Positions 15,215-24,119 are shown, counted from the first letter of the stretch. The stretch: DNA of 64,000 bases from Candidatus Omnitrophota bacterium (GCA_030692045.1 JAUYCX010000035.1:1-64000); one strand, 5' to 3'. Notes: generated by a model from the sequence alone, not told the origin. Made by a program: numbers and translations.

Positions 15215-16476
15215 AGATGTCATTAAAAGAACAAATTTTAAAAATAGCTAAACAAGCTAAACAATCCTCCAACAAACTGGCTTTGCTAAGTCGTGAAACT
15301 AAGGATGGGGTTTTAAAAGATATGGCCAGTAACCTAGAAGAAAACAAAGAAGCTATAATCCAAGCTAACCAAAAAGACCTAAGATTAGCTAAGCTTAAAA
15401 AATACTCACAAGCAATCATTGACAGACTTACTCTAAACGACAAACGCATTAGCCAGATGGCAGATTCTTTAAGAGAGGTGGCTAATTTAGCCAATCCCGT
15501 GGGAGAGGTTATGCGTTCTTGGACTATGCCTAACGGTCTTTTAATAAAAAAGGTGCGTGTGCCAATTGGTACAGTTGGAATAATCTATGAATCTCGTCCA
15601 GATGTGACAGCAGATTGTATTGGTTTATGCCTAAAATCAGGAAATAGTGTAATCTTAAAAGGCGGAAGCGAAGCTTTAAATTCAAATCTGGCGATATTTA
15701 AGTGCCTTCGAGACGCTCTAATTAAACACAAAATTCCAGAGGCTGCCATAAATTTAATTTCCACAACTGATAGAAAGGCGCTAGATTTTTTATTAAGGAT
15801 GGATAGTTTTGTAGACTTAATTATTCCTCGAGGAGGAGAAGGTTTAATTAGAAAAGTGGTAAAGAAATCCCGCATACCCGTTGTAAAGCATTATAAAGGA
15901 ATATGCCATGTTTATGTAGATTCTGATGCAGATTTAAATATGGCAGAAAATATTTGTTTAAATGCCAAGGTACAAAGGCCAGGAGTTTGCAATGCTATGG
16001 AAAGTATGCTGGTACATCGCGATATAGCTATAAGGTTTCTGCCGGGAATGATTAAAAAGTTACAAGAATCCAGCGTGGAAATAAGGGGTTGTCCAGTAAC
16101 TCGTAAAATTGTTAAGGCAAAAATAAAATTAGCTACTGTTAAAGACTACGCAACTGAATATTTAGATTTAATCTTGTCTGTAAAGGTAGTCGAAAGCTTA
16201 GATGCGGCAATTGAACACGTCAATAAGTATGGAACGCACCACTCAGATTCTATTGTAACCGACGACGAGACTTCTGCCAATGAATTCTTAAAGCGGGTGG
16301 ATTCTGCCTGTGTTTATGTAAATGCCTCAACCCGATTTACCGATGGAAATCAATTTGGCATGGGAGCAGAGATTGGCATAAGCACCGATAAAATACACGC
16401 CAGAGGTCCTATGGCATTAGAGGAATTGTGTAGCTACAAATACCAAATTTATGGTAGCGGTCAAATAAGGCAATGA
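15211..16476 (+). CDS. proA: gamma-glutamyl phosphate reductase
   Basis: 421 residues of the aldehyde dehydrogenase superfamily. The catalytic cysteine is in the VQRPGVCNAMES segment (about residue 260), and the NADPH-binding LKGGSEA region lies near 150. It reduces glutamyl 5-phosphate to the semialdehyde. Partner of ProB, joined to it by an ATGA overlap. Length is standard. Confidence 0.97.
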   Translation: MKMSLKEQILKIAKQAKQSSNKLALLSRETKDGVLKDMASNLEENKEAIIQANQKDLRLAKLKKYSQAIIDRLTLNDKRISQMADSLREVANLANPVGEVMRSWTMPNGLLIKKVRVPIGTVGIIYESRPDVTADCIGLCLKSGNSVILKGGSEALNSNLAIFKCLRDALIKHKIPEAAINLISTTDRKALDFLLRMDSFVDLIIPRGGEGLIRKVVKKSRIPVVKHYKGICHVYVDSDADLNMAENICLNAKVQRPGVCNAMESMLVHRDIAIRFLPGMIKKLQESSVEIRGCPVTRKIVKAKIKLATVKDYATEYLDLILSVKVVESLDAAIEHVNKYGTHHSDSIVTDDETSANEFLKRVDSACVYVNASTRFTDGNQFGMGAEIGISTDKIHARGPMALEELCSYKYQIYGSGQIRQ

Positions 16477-17045
16477 CAAGAATTGGGATATTTGGGGGCA
16501 CATTTAACCCCATTCATTTAGGACATCTGATAATTGCACAGAAGGTTTTAGAAAACCTTGACCTAAAGAGGATAATTTTTGTGCCATGTTACATACCTGC
16601 GCATAAGAGCAAAAAAAAATTAGTAGATGCACAGGATAGGTTTAAGATGGTTTCTCTGGCAATTGAGGGTAATTCTCGTTTTAAGGTCTCCAGTTGGGAG
16701 ATTAAACAAAAAGCTACCTCCTACACTATTGATACGCTAAAACATTTTAAAAACAAATTAGGAAAGAATGCCTTATTATTTTTTATTATCGGGTCAGACA
16801 GCTTGAAGGAATTGATGAAATGGAAGGATGTAAAGGGTATTTTAAAATTGGTAAGGCTTGTGGTAGTAAATCGTCCTGGTTATAATTTTAGAAAGCTTCC
16901 CAGAGGTTTTATCAAGGTTTCAATTCCAGGAATTGATATCTCCTCATCTTTAATACGAAAGCGCCTTTCCCAAAGTAAAAGCGTTGATTATTTTTTAAGC
17001 GATAAGGTTAGTGAGTATATCAAGAAAAAAAGGCTTTATGTTTAA
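16473..17045 (+). CDS. nadD: nicotinate-nucleotide adenylyltransferase
   Basis: 190 residues. GIFGGTFNPIHLGHLI at the N-terminus is the nucleotidyltransferase (T/H)xGH signature, and ISSSLIRKRL near the C-terminus is the second ATP-binding motif. Converts nicotinate mononucleotide to deamido-NAD. nadD following proBA or obg is a common bacterial arrangement. Overlaps proA by 4 bp. Confidence 0.96.
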   Translation: MTRIGIFGGTFNPIHLGHLIIAQKVLENLDLKRIIFVPCYIPAHKSKKKLVDAQDRFKMVSLAIEGNSRFKVSSWEIKQKATSYTIDTLKHFKNKLGKNALLFFIIGSDSLKELMKWKDVKGILKLVRLVVVNRPGYNFRKLPRGFIKVSIPGIDISSSLIRKRLSQSKSVDYFLSDKVSEYIKKKRLYV

Positions 17046-17070
17046 GTTTAATCAATTTTAGGTTTAGAAA

Positions 17071-18489
17071 ATGAGTCATAAAAAAGCTATAAAATTTGGC
17101 ACTGATGGCTGGCGGGGTGTAATCTCTGAGGATTTTACATTTGAGAATGTAAGGGTTGTGGCTCAAGCAATAAGTGATTGGATTAATAAAAAATCAACCA
17201 CAAAAGAAAGAGCTAAGAAGGTGGTGGTAGGTTTTGATACGCGTTTTCTTTCAGAAGAGTATGCAAAGACCGCGGCTTCAGTTTTAGCTGCAAATGGAAT
17301 TTTTGTTAGCTTATCCAATAAGCCCACTCCTACTCCTACCGTTAGTTTTAGTGTTGCAAAAAATGGGTTTGACGCAGGGGTAATGATTACAGCCAGCCAT
17401 AATCCTGCCCAGTTTAATGGCATTAAAATTAAAACCTCAACTGGCGCAGCAGCTCCTACTAGCGTTACTGAAACTGTGGAAAAATTTCTTTTTAAAAACA
17501 GGGTTAAGGTGTTAGACTTAAATAAAGCAATTATTTCAAAACGAATTAAGGTGCAAGATTTAACCAGGGATTATGTGGATTTTTTAAGGGGCTATATAAA
17601 TTTAAAGAAGATTAAAAAACATAAGTTTAAGGTCTTGGTCGACGCTATGCACGGAAGCGGAGATAATTTTATTGCAGAAATTCTTAAAGGTACTTCAATT
17701 CGTTTAAGCGTTATGCGTTCGGAAATAAATCCCTCTTTTGAAGGAAAGCGTCCAGAGCCCACAGTAGAAAACTTAGAAGGGATTTTAAGCATAATGAAGA
17801 AAGAGCCTTTTGATTTAGGGCTTGTTTTAGATGGCGATGCAGACCGTATTGCCGCAGTTGAACCAGGCGGCAGATTTATTCATCCTCAGAAAATTTTAGG
17901 CCTTTTAGCATTACACCTTAACCAAGATAGGCACTTAAACGGCGGAATTGTAAAAACCATTGCTGGAACCAATCTTATTGATAACATTGCTAGAAAGCTT
18001 AGGCTTAAGCTCTATGAAACACCCGTTGGCTTTAAATATATTTCTGATTTAATGGTTAAGCAAGATATTCTTGTCGGGGGTGAAGAGGCAGGTGGCATGG
18101 GTTTTAAAAATTATATTCCAGAAAGAGATGGCATCTTGGCTGGACTTTTGCTTTTGGAGATGATGGTTTACCGAAAGAAATCCATGGAAAAGATAGTTAA
18201 GGAAGTGGAGAATGAATTTGGCCGTTACTATTACCAAAGGGCTGATTTAAAGACGCATCATAAGAATTTAAATTTAGATAGGATTAAAAAAATAAAACAA
18301 ATCTTAGGAAAAAAAGTTATAAGGCTTAAGGATTTCGACGGAATAAAACTTATTTGTGAAGATGAGAGTTGGCTGATGTTTCGTGCCTCTGGCACTGAGT
18401 CTCTGGTTAGGGTTTATGCTGAGGCTAAGTCTAAAAATAAATCAGAGGCGCTTATTAACTTTGGCAAAAAAATAATAAAGTCAGTTTAA
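17071..18489 (+). CDS. phosphoglucomutase/phosphomannomutase family protein
   Basis: 472 residues of the alpha-D-phosphohexomutase superfamily. The phosphoserine loop is ITASHNP at about 106-112, the magnesium loop DGDADR at about 253-258, the sugar-binding loop GEEAGG near 338, and the phosphate loop RASGTESLVRVY near 437. Interconverts hexose 1- and 6-phosphates for polysaccharide or lipid glycan synthesis. The choice between glucose, mannose and glucosamine substrates cannot be made from motifs alone. Confidence 0.9.
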   Translation: MSHKKAIKFGTDGWRGVISEDFTFENVRVVAQAISDWINKKSTTKERAKKVVVGFDTRFLSEEYAKTAASVLAANGIFVSLSNKPTPTPTVSFSVAKNGFDAGVMITASHNPAQFNGIKIKTSTGAAAPTSVTETVEKFLFKNRVKVLDLNKAIISKRIKVQDLTRDYVDFLRGYINLKKIKKHKFKVLVDAMHGSGDNFIAEILKGTSIRLSVMRSEINPSFEGKRPEPTVENLEGILSIMKKEPFDLGLVLDGDADRIAAVEPGGRFIHPQKILGLLALHLNQDRHLNGGIVKTIAGTNLIDNIARKLRLKLYETPVGFKYISDLMVKQDILVGGEEAGGMGFKNYIPERDGILAGLLLLEMMVYRKKSMEKIVKEVENEFGRYYYQRADLKTHHKNLNLDRIKKIKQILGKKVIRLKDFDGIKLICEDESWLMFRASGTESLVRVYAEAKSKNKSEALINFGKKIIKSV

Positions 18490-18490
18490 T

Positions 18491-19078
18491 ATGCCGCTTT
18501 ATCATATTTTTCGTTTCATATTGATTTTATTATTTAAGATTATTTTTGGTTTAGAGGTTATTGGCGTAGAAAACATTCCCCGTAGGGTAGGGTTTATACT
18601 TGCGAGTAACCATCTTAGTAACCTCGATCCTTTAATCTTGGGCGTTGCTTGTATTCGAGAATTAAATTTTATGGCTAAGGAAGATTTATTTCGCAATTCG
18701 TTTTTTAGCAGTTTACTTGATAATGTAGGCGCTTTTCCTGTAAGAAGAGATTATGTTGATGTTTCTGCCATCAAAGAAGCGATTAGCCGCTTAAAAAGTG
18801 GAGCTGTAGTTTTGGTTTTTCCAGAAGGGACGCGTGGCAGAAGTGAAGATCAGTTGCAGGTTCAATTGGGTGTTGCTTTGTTAGCAAATAAAGCCAATTG
18901 CCCAATTTTACCTGCTTTTATTACTGGCGCAGATAAAGCCATGCCTCGTGGTTCTAAATTTATAAAGCCTACAAAAATAACCGTAAGATTTGGAAGGCTT
19001 TTAAGCTTTGATAAGAATCAGACGTATGAACAGATTGCTAATAAAGTAGGAGATGAAATTATTTCCTTGAAAGTTTAA
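18491..19078 (+). CDS. plsC: 1-acyl-sn-glycerol-3-phosphate acyltransferase
   Basis: 195 residues. The acyltransferase NHLSNLD motif (HxxxxD) lies at about 39-44 and the second block FPEGTRGRS near 112, after a hydrophobic N-terminus. It makes phosphatidic acid from lysophosphatidic acid at the inner membrane. One base separates it from the mutase. plsC next to rpsA is frequent (cmk-plsC-rpsA); cmk is not here. Confidence 0.93.
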   Translation: MPLYHIFRFILILLFKIIFGLEVIGVENIPRRVGFILASNHLSNLDPLILGVACIRELNFMAKEDLFRNSFFSSLLDNVGAFPVRRDYVDVSAIKEAISRLKSGAVVLVFPEGTRGRSEDQLQVQLGVALLANKANCPILPAFITGADKAMPRGSKFIKPTKITVRFGRLLSFDKNQTYEQIANKVGDEIISLKV

Positions 19079-19136
19079 TAGAGGCTTAAGCAAAAAATTT
19101 TTTGAAAATCATAAAAAGAATAGGAGGCGGTGAATA

Positions 19137-19346
19137 ATTTAAGTAAGGACATAAGTTATCTGTCCGAACTTACCCCACACCCAGCCTCTGGCTGGAAAGT
19201 GCTTGGGGTAAATTTCAATGTTATACAAACCCTTCATCCTAAAGGCTGGGTGAGGGGTTAAATTCGCAGACGCTTAAGACTAAGTAAAATGATAGACGCT
19301 ATAACTTATGCCTGCCGTCAGGCAGGCATAAGTTATCTGCTCATTT
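19137..19346. repeat. nested palindromic intergenic element D
   Basis: About 205 bp between plsC and rpsA. The core is an imperfect inverted repeat: TTACCCCACACCCAGCCT (19170-19187) with AGGCTGGGTGAGGGGTTAA (19243-19261). The right hairpin is a perfect 16-bp stem, ATAACTTATGCCTGCC (19301-19316) with 19321-19336 and loop GTCA. The left arm AGGACATAAGTTATCTGTCC matches element A; the right end CTGCTCATT matches elements B and F. ATTTAAG occurs at both edges (19137-19143, 19343-19349). An orphan AGGAGG at 19122-19127 precedes it and a second Shine-Dalgarno follows it. Confidence 0.7.
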
Positions 19347-19361
19347 AAGGAGAGATGATAA

Positions 19362-20918
19362 ATGGAATCCAAACAGCAAGAAAATAAAAAAATGTCTGAA
19401 ATTTATAACCAGACATTAAAGGATATAAAGGAAGGCCAAATAATTAAGGGAACAATTGTAGGAATTACGCAAAAGGATGTTTTGGTAGATGTGGGCTACA
19501 AATCAGAAGGAATAATCCCTTTGATTGAGTTTTCTAATCCAAAAGAACTTAAGCTTAATCAAGAGATTGAGGTTTTAGTTGAAGCGAAAGAGGATGAAGA
19601 TGGCAGAATTATGCTTTCTCGAGAAAAGGCTGAGAAGTTAAAGGGTTGGCAGAGGATTGTCAACAATACAAAAGAAGGCGATTTGGTTGAAGGCAGAATT
19701 AAGAAAAAGGTAAAGGGCGGTTATATAGTGGATGTTTATGGAACAGAAGGATTTTTGCCAATCTCTCTGTCTTCGTTTAGAGGAGTTTCTGATAGCGAAA
19801 TAATGTCCAAGTCCTATAAGTTTCAAGTTACAAAAATGAATAAACTACGCCGAAGTTTAATTTTGTCTCGTAGGGATGCCATTCAGAAAGAAAGAGAGGA
19901 AACCAAGGGTAAACTTTGGGATGAGTTAAAGGTTGGTCAAAAGCGTATAGGGCTTATTAAGAGCATCACTGACTTTGGTGCCTTTATTGATTTAGGCGGC
20001 ATTGACGGCCTTTTACATATTACAGATATGAGCTGGTCAAGAATAAGCCATCCTTCAGAGGTTGTGGCAATTGGCGATAAGATTGAGGTTGTAGTTTTAG
20101 ACTTTGATAAAAAAAATGCAAAAATATCTTTAGGTTTAAAACAAGTAACTTTAGATCCTTGGCAGGATATAGAAAATAAATTTCCAGTTGGTTCCAAGGT
20201 TAAGGGAAAGGTGGTAAATATCTTGCCATACGGAATTTTTGTGGAGTTAGATAAAGGAATCGAAGGCTTGGTGCACTCCTCAGAAATTTCTTGGCAGAAA
20301 AAGATTGTTAATCTTCAGGAAATGTTTGCCATTGGCGACTTGGTTGAAGTTCAGGTCTTAAATATTGATAAAGAAGCCAAGCGAATATCCTTAAGCATAA
20401 GACAGTTAGAGGCAAATCCTTGGCTTGAGGCAGAGAGTAAATTCCCCATCGGCTCAAAGGTAAGTGGAAAGGTAAGGGGTTTTACAGATTACGGAGCATT
20501 TATGGAACTGGATGAAAATTTAGAAGGGATGATTCATGTTTCAGATATGTCTTGGACAAAAAGGGTTGCTCATCCCCATGACATTTTACGAAAGGGACAA
20601 AAAGTAGAGGTGATAGTTTTAGCAGTAGATGCTCAAAATAGAAAAATTACCTTAGGACTAAAACAACTTATTACCAATCCTTGGCCTGAGATTGCTCAAA
20701 AGTATCCTATAGGCACTCAGATTGAAGCAGAAGTGTTACAGGTAAGTAGTTTTGGTGTATTTGTAAAACTTGAAGCAGAGCTTGAGGGATTGGTTTATTC
20801 TGGAGAGATTTCTAAGGAGCAACAAGAAAATCTTAAACCCGCTGATAAATTGATGGTTCGGATAATCAAGGTGGATGTTAATGAGATGAAAGTTGGTTTA
20901 AGCGCTAAATTAACTTAA
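19362..20918 (+). CDS. rpsA: 30S ribosomal protein S1
   Basis: 518 residues with six S1 domains, starting near residues 20, 103, 188, 273, 360 and 447; each begins with a GxxxxGxV-type strand, and domains 3-6 carry the G(I/A)F(V/I)xL and EGLVHxSExS motifs. It recruits mRNA to the 30S subunit, especially mRNAs with weak Shine-Dalgarno sites, which are common here. AAGGAGA (19347-19353) lies 8 nt before the ATG, directly after element D. Confidence 0.96.
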   Translation: MESKQQENKKMSEIYNQTLKDIKEGQIIKGTIVGITQKDVLVDVGYKSEGIIPLIEFSNPKELKLNQEIEVLVEAKEDEDGRIMLSREKAEKLKGWQRIVNNTKEGDLVEGRIKKKVKGGYIVDVYGTEGFLPISLSSFRGVSDSEIMSKSYKFQVTKMNKLRRSLILSRRDAIQKEREETKGKLWDELKVGQKRIGLIKSITDFGAFIDLGGIDGLLHITDMSWSRISHPSEVVAIGDKIEVVVLDFDKKNAKISLGLKQVTLDPWQDIENKFPVGSKVKGKVVNILPYGIFVELDKGIEGLVHSSEISWQKKIVNLQEMFAIGDLVEVQVLNIDKEAKRISLSIRQLEANPWLEAESKFPIGSKVSGKVRGFTDYGAFMELDENLEGMIHVSDMSWTKRVAHPHDILRKGQKVEVIVLAVDAQNRKITLGLKQLITNPWPEIAQKYPIGTQIEAEVLQVSSFGVFVKLEAELEGLVYSGEISKEQQENLKPADKLMVRIIKVDVNEMKVGLSAKLT

Positions 20919-20928
20919 GGGAAATTGT

Positions 20929-22110
20929 ATGGATGCTAATGAACAATTAAAAATTATTTCGCGGGGTGTAGCTGAAATAATAAATCTTGATCAGCTTAAG
21001 AGTCGTATTGAGCAAAGCTTAAAGTCAAAAACACCCTTAAGAATAAAGGCAGGTTTTGACCCCACAGCCCCTGATATTCATTTGGGCCACGTGGTATTGC
21101 TTAAGAAGCTTAGGCAATTTCAAGATTGCGGTCATAAGGTTTTGTTTTTAATTGGCGATGCAACAGCCCTTGTAGGAGATCCTTCTGGGCAAAGTTTAAC
21201 GCGCAAAGTAATGACATGGGAGGAAGTTAAAGAAAATGCTAGGACCTATGAACAACAAGTCTCAAAAATTTTAAAAACCGATAAGAATGTATTTGAACGA
21301 ATACATAATAGTGATTGGTTTTTAAAACATACATTTACCTTTGAACAATTCGTTGAGCTTGCCAAGAAGTATACAATTGCCCGCATCTTAGAAAGGGATG
21401 ATTTTCAAAAAAGACTAAAAGAAAATAAACCGATTACTTTTTTGGAGACTTTTTATCCTCTTATGCAGGGTTATGACTCTGTCAAGCTTAAGGCAGATAT
21501 AGAGTTGGGAGGTACTGACCAAAAGTTTAATCTTTTGTTAGGCAGAGAATTGCAGAGAGAGTACGGCCAAGAGCCGCAAATTGTGATTACAACCCCGCTT
21601 CTCGAAGGATTAGATGGCGTTTGCAAGATGTCAAAGTCTTTTAAGAATCATATCGGCATAAATGAGCCACCCAAAGAGATGTTTGGAAAAATAATGTCCA
21701 TTTCAGATGATATGATGTGGAAGTACTATGAGTTATTGACAGAAGAAGATTTGATAAAGATAAAAAAACTGCATCCCAAAGAAGCAAAGCTTAATTTAGC
21801 TCAAATTCTAGTTGAGCAATTTTCTTCTTCTGCTGAAGCTAAGAAGGCGAGGTATGCGTTTGAGAGAATTTTCTCTGATAAACAAAACCCAGAAGATATT
21901 TTGGAATATCGTTTTTCAGATACAAGCGGGTCCTTTATAGAAATTTTACACAAAACAGGGATTACTAGTTCAAAAAATGAAGCGCGTAGGCTTATTGAAG
22001 CTGGCGCAGTTTATTTTAATAATAAAAAAATCAACGAAAATTGGCAGATAAAGGAGGGGATAATAAGAGTCGGGAAAAGAAGATTCTTGAAATTAATCCG
22101 CAGCAAATAA
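20929..22110 (+). CDS. tyrS: tyrosyl-tRNA synthetase
   Basis: 393 residues, class I. The HIGH-type motif is HLGH in DPTAPDIHLGHVV (about residue 46), the tyrosine-binding region is FLETFYPLMQGYDS, and KMSKS lies near 232. A C-terminal S4 RNA-binding domain (about 330-390) recognises the tRNA. It starts 11 bp after rpsA and its stop marks the end of this transcription unit. Confidence 0.97.
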   Translation: MDANEQLKIISRGVAEIINLDQLKSRIEQSLKSKTPLRIKAGFDPTAPDIHLGHVVLLKKLRQFQDCGHKVLFLIGDATALVGDPSGQSLTRKVMTWEEVKENARTYEQQVSKILKTDKNVFERIHNSDWFLKHTFTFEQFVELAKKYTIARILERDDFQKRLKENKPITFLETFYPLMQGYDSVKLKADIELGGTDQKFNLLLGRELQREYGQEPQIVITTPLLEGLDGVCKMSKSFKNHIGINEPPKEMFGKIMSISDDMMWKYYELLTEEDLIKIKKLHPKEAKLNLAQILVEQFSSSAEAKKARYAFERIFSDKQNPEDILEYRFSDTSGSFIEILHKTGITSSKNEARRLIEAGAVYFNNKKINENWQIKEGIIRVGKRRFLKLIRSK

Positions 22111-22336
22111 GCTCATTTTTAAAATATCTTTTTGCCTGCCAAAAACTAAATTAAATGGCAATTTTTACTTGGTCGAGAAAGTATTCTCGACACAAGCGAA
22201 AAAATAAGCACAAGTTTGTATTTTTTCGCTTGCGCCGCAAAAGTCTTTGCGGCATCAAGCAAAATTTAATCCACAAGGGATAGACCATCCTGATACCTTT
22301 AAAGGATGGGTCTAAACGCCAGTTGGCAAATTTTGC
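22111..22336. repeat. hairpin cluster between tyrS and the IS
   Basis: No gene. Four strong palindromes stand in a row. GTCGAGAA-AGTA-TTCTCGAC at 22172-22191. A 14-bp perfect stem CAAGCGAAAAAATA (22193-22206) with 22219-22232. GCCGCAAA-AGTC-TTTGCGGC at 22234-22253. TAGACCATCC with GGATGGGTCTA at 22281-22314. An outer arm AGCAAAATTT (22258-22267) pairs with AAATTTTGCT (22328-22337), which is the IS target. The build is like elements A-G, but the sequence is different and it lacks their ends. The first or second hairpin may also terminate tyrS transcripts. Confidence 0.6.
22321..22336 (+). repeat. left target-site duplication of IS
   Basis: AGTTGGCAAATTTTGC, repeated exactly at 23737-23752; one further T matches if the boundary is moved by a base. 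Confidence 0.85.
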
Positions 22337-23736
22337 TGTTAGCTAAATTTTAAAAGTGAACAATTTAAACTTTAAAAGTGGACAGTCCCAGTAATCTGGT
22401 TTTGATGAACCGGACGTCCAAAAGTTGATCTTTAAACCAGAATCGAACTTCGGATAAACCGCTATTTTGATCTGGGTAAATACGTAAATTGACCGTTTCT
22501 CGGATTGGTGCATTGTTGAATTTGATTTGCAGATTATTAACCGATATAGACCTGTAGGCATCAACCGTTCTATCCATTCTGAAACAAAAGATATCTTTCG
22601 TTGTTTTATATGGTGGCGGGACAAAGAATTTGCGAAAGACGTTTTTCTTTTGTTTCAAAGCTCTTTGATAACGCAGGTAAGGAATCTCACCAGTAGTGGA
22701 GTGCACGCGTTTGTAATTGTATTCAAAGACTTCGCGGAATAAGACCTGATTGGCTTTAGCGATGGTTGCGATGTTGTCTCTGGCACAGATGCGCACAATA
22801 TGGTCTTGCAGCCAGCCGTAAGGTCGTTCTACTTTGCCTTTGGCTTGAGGGGATAACGCGTGGATGACTTTGACTTGACAATCGTGGACAACCTGTTTCC
22901 ATTGGGGGATAGAGTCATCAGTTAATTGATGATGTTTGTAATGGAGTTTATCACGTCCTCGAACGAATCTGAAAATAGAATCGGAATCGACATACATGCT
23001 TAAAGGCAGGCCATATTTCAAAAACACCGTCTGGAGAGCTAAGATGTGAGGCCAAGCAAGGTCTCTTAAAATCAACATGGCATACAGGATCATGCGGCTG
23101 AAGTCATCCAGTGAGGTAATCAGCCACCATTTTTGCTTGGCGTATGGACTCCAGAGGTGGAAAGAAGAATCATGCTGAAGTAATTCACCCACATGGTTGG
23201 TGATCACCTCACGGTCATGGATTTTAAGATTTTTGGATCGGGCAATATAAAAACCATGTTGTTTGGCACGTTTGATGATCGTGGGTAATGAGACTTCCTG
23301 CCGATAACGATTTTTTAGATCATTTTTGATAAAACTATAGTTGTATGACCAAATAGGCATATCTTTGTTATCAATAAATGTTTTTGTGGTCTTAAGTTCT
23401 TTGAGGATATTTTTCTCAATCGTAGGGTTAAGGGTTCTGGTGTGCTTGGTTCGTTGATAGGCAACAGTAAACTTATCAGGGTTATTGCGGTAATCCTTAA
23501 CCAAAGCAAAGAATCGGGTTTTCCCGATTTTTAAGACTGTTTGGACATGCTCGCGCTTAATTTCGCCGTTTAGGTAGCGTTGCATAAGATCTTTAACCTG
23601 TTCATCAGTGAACTTTTTGTGGATTTGCTCAGCCATACCAACACCTCCATTTTCTTATAAGTATGGCTGATAGAGGTGTTCACTTTTAAAATTTAAATCA
23701 CTTTAGAAACAGTTCACTTTTAATTTTTAAATGACA
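22337..23736 (-). mobile_element. 1.4-kb insertion sequence, IS1202-like (ISNCY)
   Basis: Bounded by 25-bp terminal inverted repeats with 20 matches: both begin TGT(T/C)A and end in TTAAAAGTGAAC (22337-22361 and complement of 23712-23736). A second, subterminal copy of the TTTAAAAGTG(A/G)AC box lies inside each end (near 22371 and 23680). A single transposase gene is inside, and 16-17 bp direct repeats flank it. From memory, long target duplications of 15-17 bp are typical of the ISTde1-type branch of the IS1202 group. The element looks intact and lies between tyrS and the promoter of the tRNA-rpl operon, in opposite orientation. Confidence 0.85.
22365..23636 (-). CDS. DDE (rve-type) transposase of IS1202-like element
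   Basis: 423 residues, the only minus-strand gene. The N-terminal 50 residues form a helix-turn-helix (VKDLMQRYLNGEIKREHVQ...). The integrase-core RNase H fold holds likely catalytic residues D156 (LLQHDSSF), D217 (MYVDSDS) and E270 (AKGKVERPYGWLQ). A C-terminal beta domain follows. No frameshift or early stop is seen, so it is probably active or recently so. Its AT content is not obviously different from the host's. Confidence 0.9.
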   Translation of the reverse strand: MAEQIHKKFTDEQVKDLMQRYLNGEIKREHVQTVLKIGKTRFFALVKDYRNNPDKFTVAYQRTKHTRTLNPTIEKNILKELKTTKTFIDNKDMPIWSYNYSFIKNDLKNRYRQEVSLPTIIKRAKQHGFYIARSKNLKIHDREVITNHVGELLQHDSSFHLWSPYAKQKWWLITSLDDFSRMILYAMLILRDLAWPHILALQTVFLKYGLPLSMYVDSDSIFRFVRGRDKLHYKHHQLTDDSIPQWKQVVHDCQVKVIHALSPQAKGKVERPYGWLQDHIVRICARDNIATIAKANQVLFREVFEYNYKRVHSTTGEIPYLRYQRALKQKKNVFRKFFVPPPYKTTKDIFCFRMDRTVDAYRSISVNNLQIKFNNAPIRETVNLRIYPDQNSGLSEVRFWFKDQLLDVRFIKTRLLGLSTFKV

Positions 23737-23752
23737 AGTTGGCAAATTTTGC
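23737..23752 (+). repeat. right target-site duplication of IS
   Basis: AGTTGGCAAATTTTGC, identical to 22321-22336. The next base begins the TTGACA of the downstream promoter. Confidence 0.85.
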
Positions 23753-23781
23753 TTGACAATATATAATTTTATGTGTATACT
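23753..23781 (+). promoter_or_regulatory. strong promoter of tRNA-rpmG-secE-rpl-rpo operon
   Basis: Exact TTGACA at 23753-23758, 17-bp AT-rich spacer, TATACT at 23776-23781. It sits about 70 bp upstream of tRNA-Thr, the first gene of the unit, and abuts the IS target duplication. Confidence 0.85.
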
Positions 23782-23849
23782 TAACATTTCTGTAATCTGA
23801 CCAAAAAGCTTATGCCAGCAGGGCAAGTTATTTATTCTTTGAGATTATT

Positions 23850-23922
23850 GCTGGAGTAGCTCAGTTGGCAGAGCACGTCCTTGGTAAGGACGGGGTCACG
23901 GGTTCAATTCCCGTCTCCAGCT
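23850..23922 (+). tRNA. tRNA-Thr (anticodon GGT)
   Basis: Complete cloverleaf: acceptor GCTGGAG/CTCCAGC, D-arm with AGCTCAGTTGGCAGAGC, anticodon stem CGTCC/GGACG around loop TTGGTAA, and a T-arm with GGTTCAATTCC. No encoded CCA; discriminator T. First gene after the promoter. Confidence 0.96.
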
Positions 23923-23969
23923 TTTAAGTCTTAAGGAGACAAATCCATAGAAAAAAATAAAATCTATTT

Positions 23970-24119
23970 ATGCGCGAGATAATTAGTTTTGAGTGTAGTG
24001 TTTGTAAAAGAAGAAATTATAGTTCTACTAAAGATAAAAAAGCACATCCGCAGAAATTAGAATTAAAAAAATTCTGTCGCTTTTGTCGCAAGCACACGTT
24101 ACATAAAGAGATAAAATAG
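23970..24119 (+). CDS. rpmG: 50S ribosomal protein L33 (zinc form)
   Basis: 49 residues, MREIISFECSVCKRRNY to HKEIK. Cysteine pairs C9/C12 and C36/C39 make this the zinc-binding form. Its TAG stop (24117-24119) shares two bases with the 5' end of tRNA-Trp, so mature tRNA processing must cut inside the mRNA stop codon. No strong Shine-Dalgarno. The tRNA-rpmG-tRNA-secE-nusG order is a classic bacterial arrangement. Confidence 0.95.
   Translation: MREIISFECSVCKRRNYSSTKDKKAHPQKLELKKFCRFCRKHTLHKEIK

Noticed and set aside
19130-19261. 43-codon GTG reading frame through element D, preceded by AGGAGG
   Set aside because: The spacing of 2 nt is too short, the frame follows a palindrome, and the residues show no protein-like pattern.
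23753-23790. Possible dif-like site next to the IS (AATATATAATTTTATGTGTATACTTAAC)
   Set aside because: Some IS1202-group elements lie beside dif sites, but this sequence is explained by a TTGACA-17-TATACT promoter and lacks a clear pair of XerC/XerD arms.
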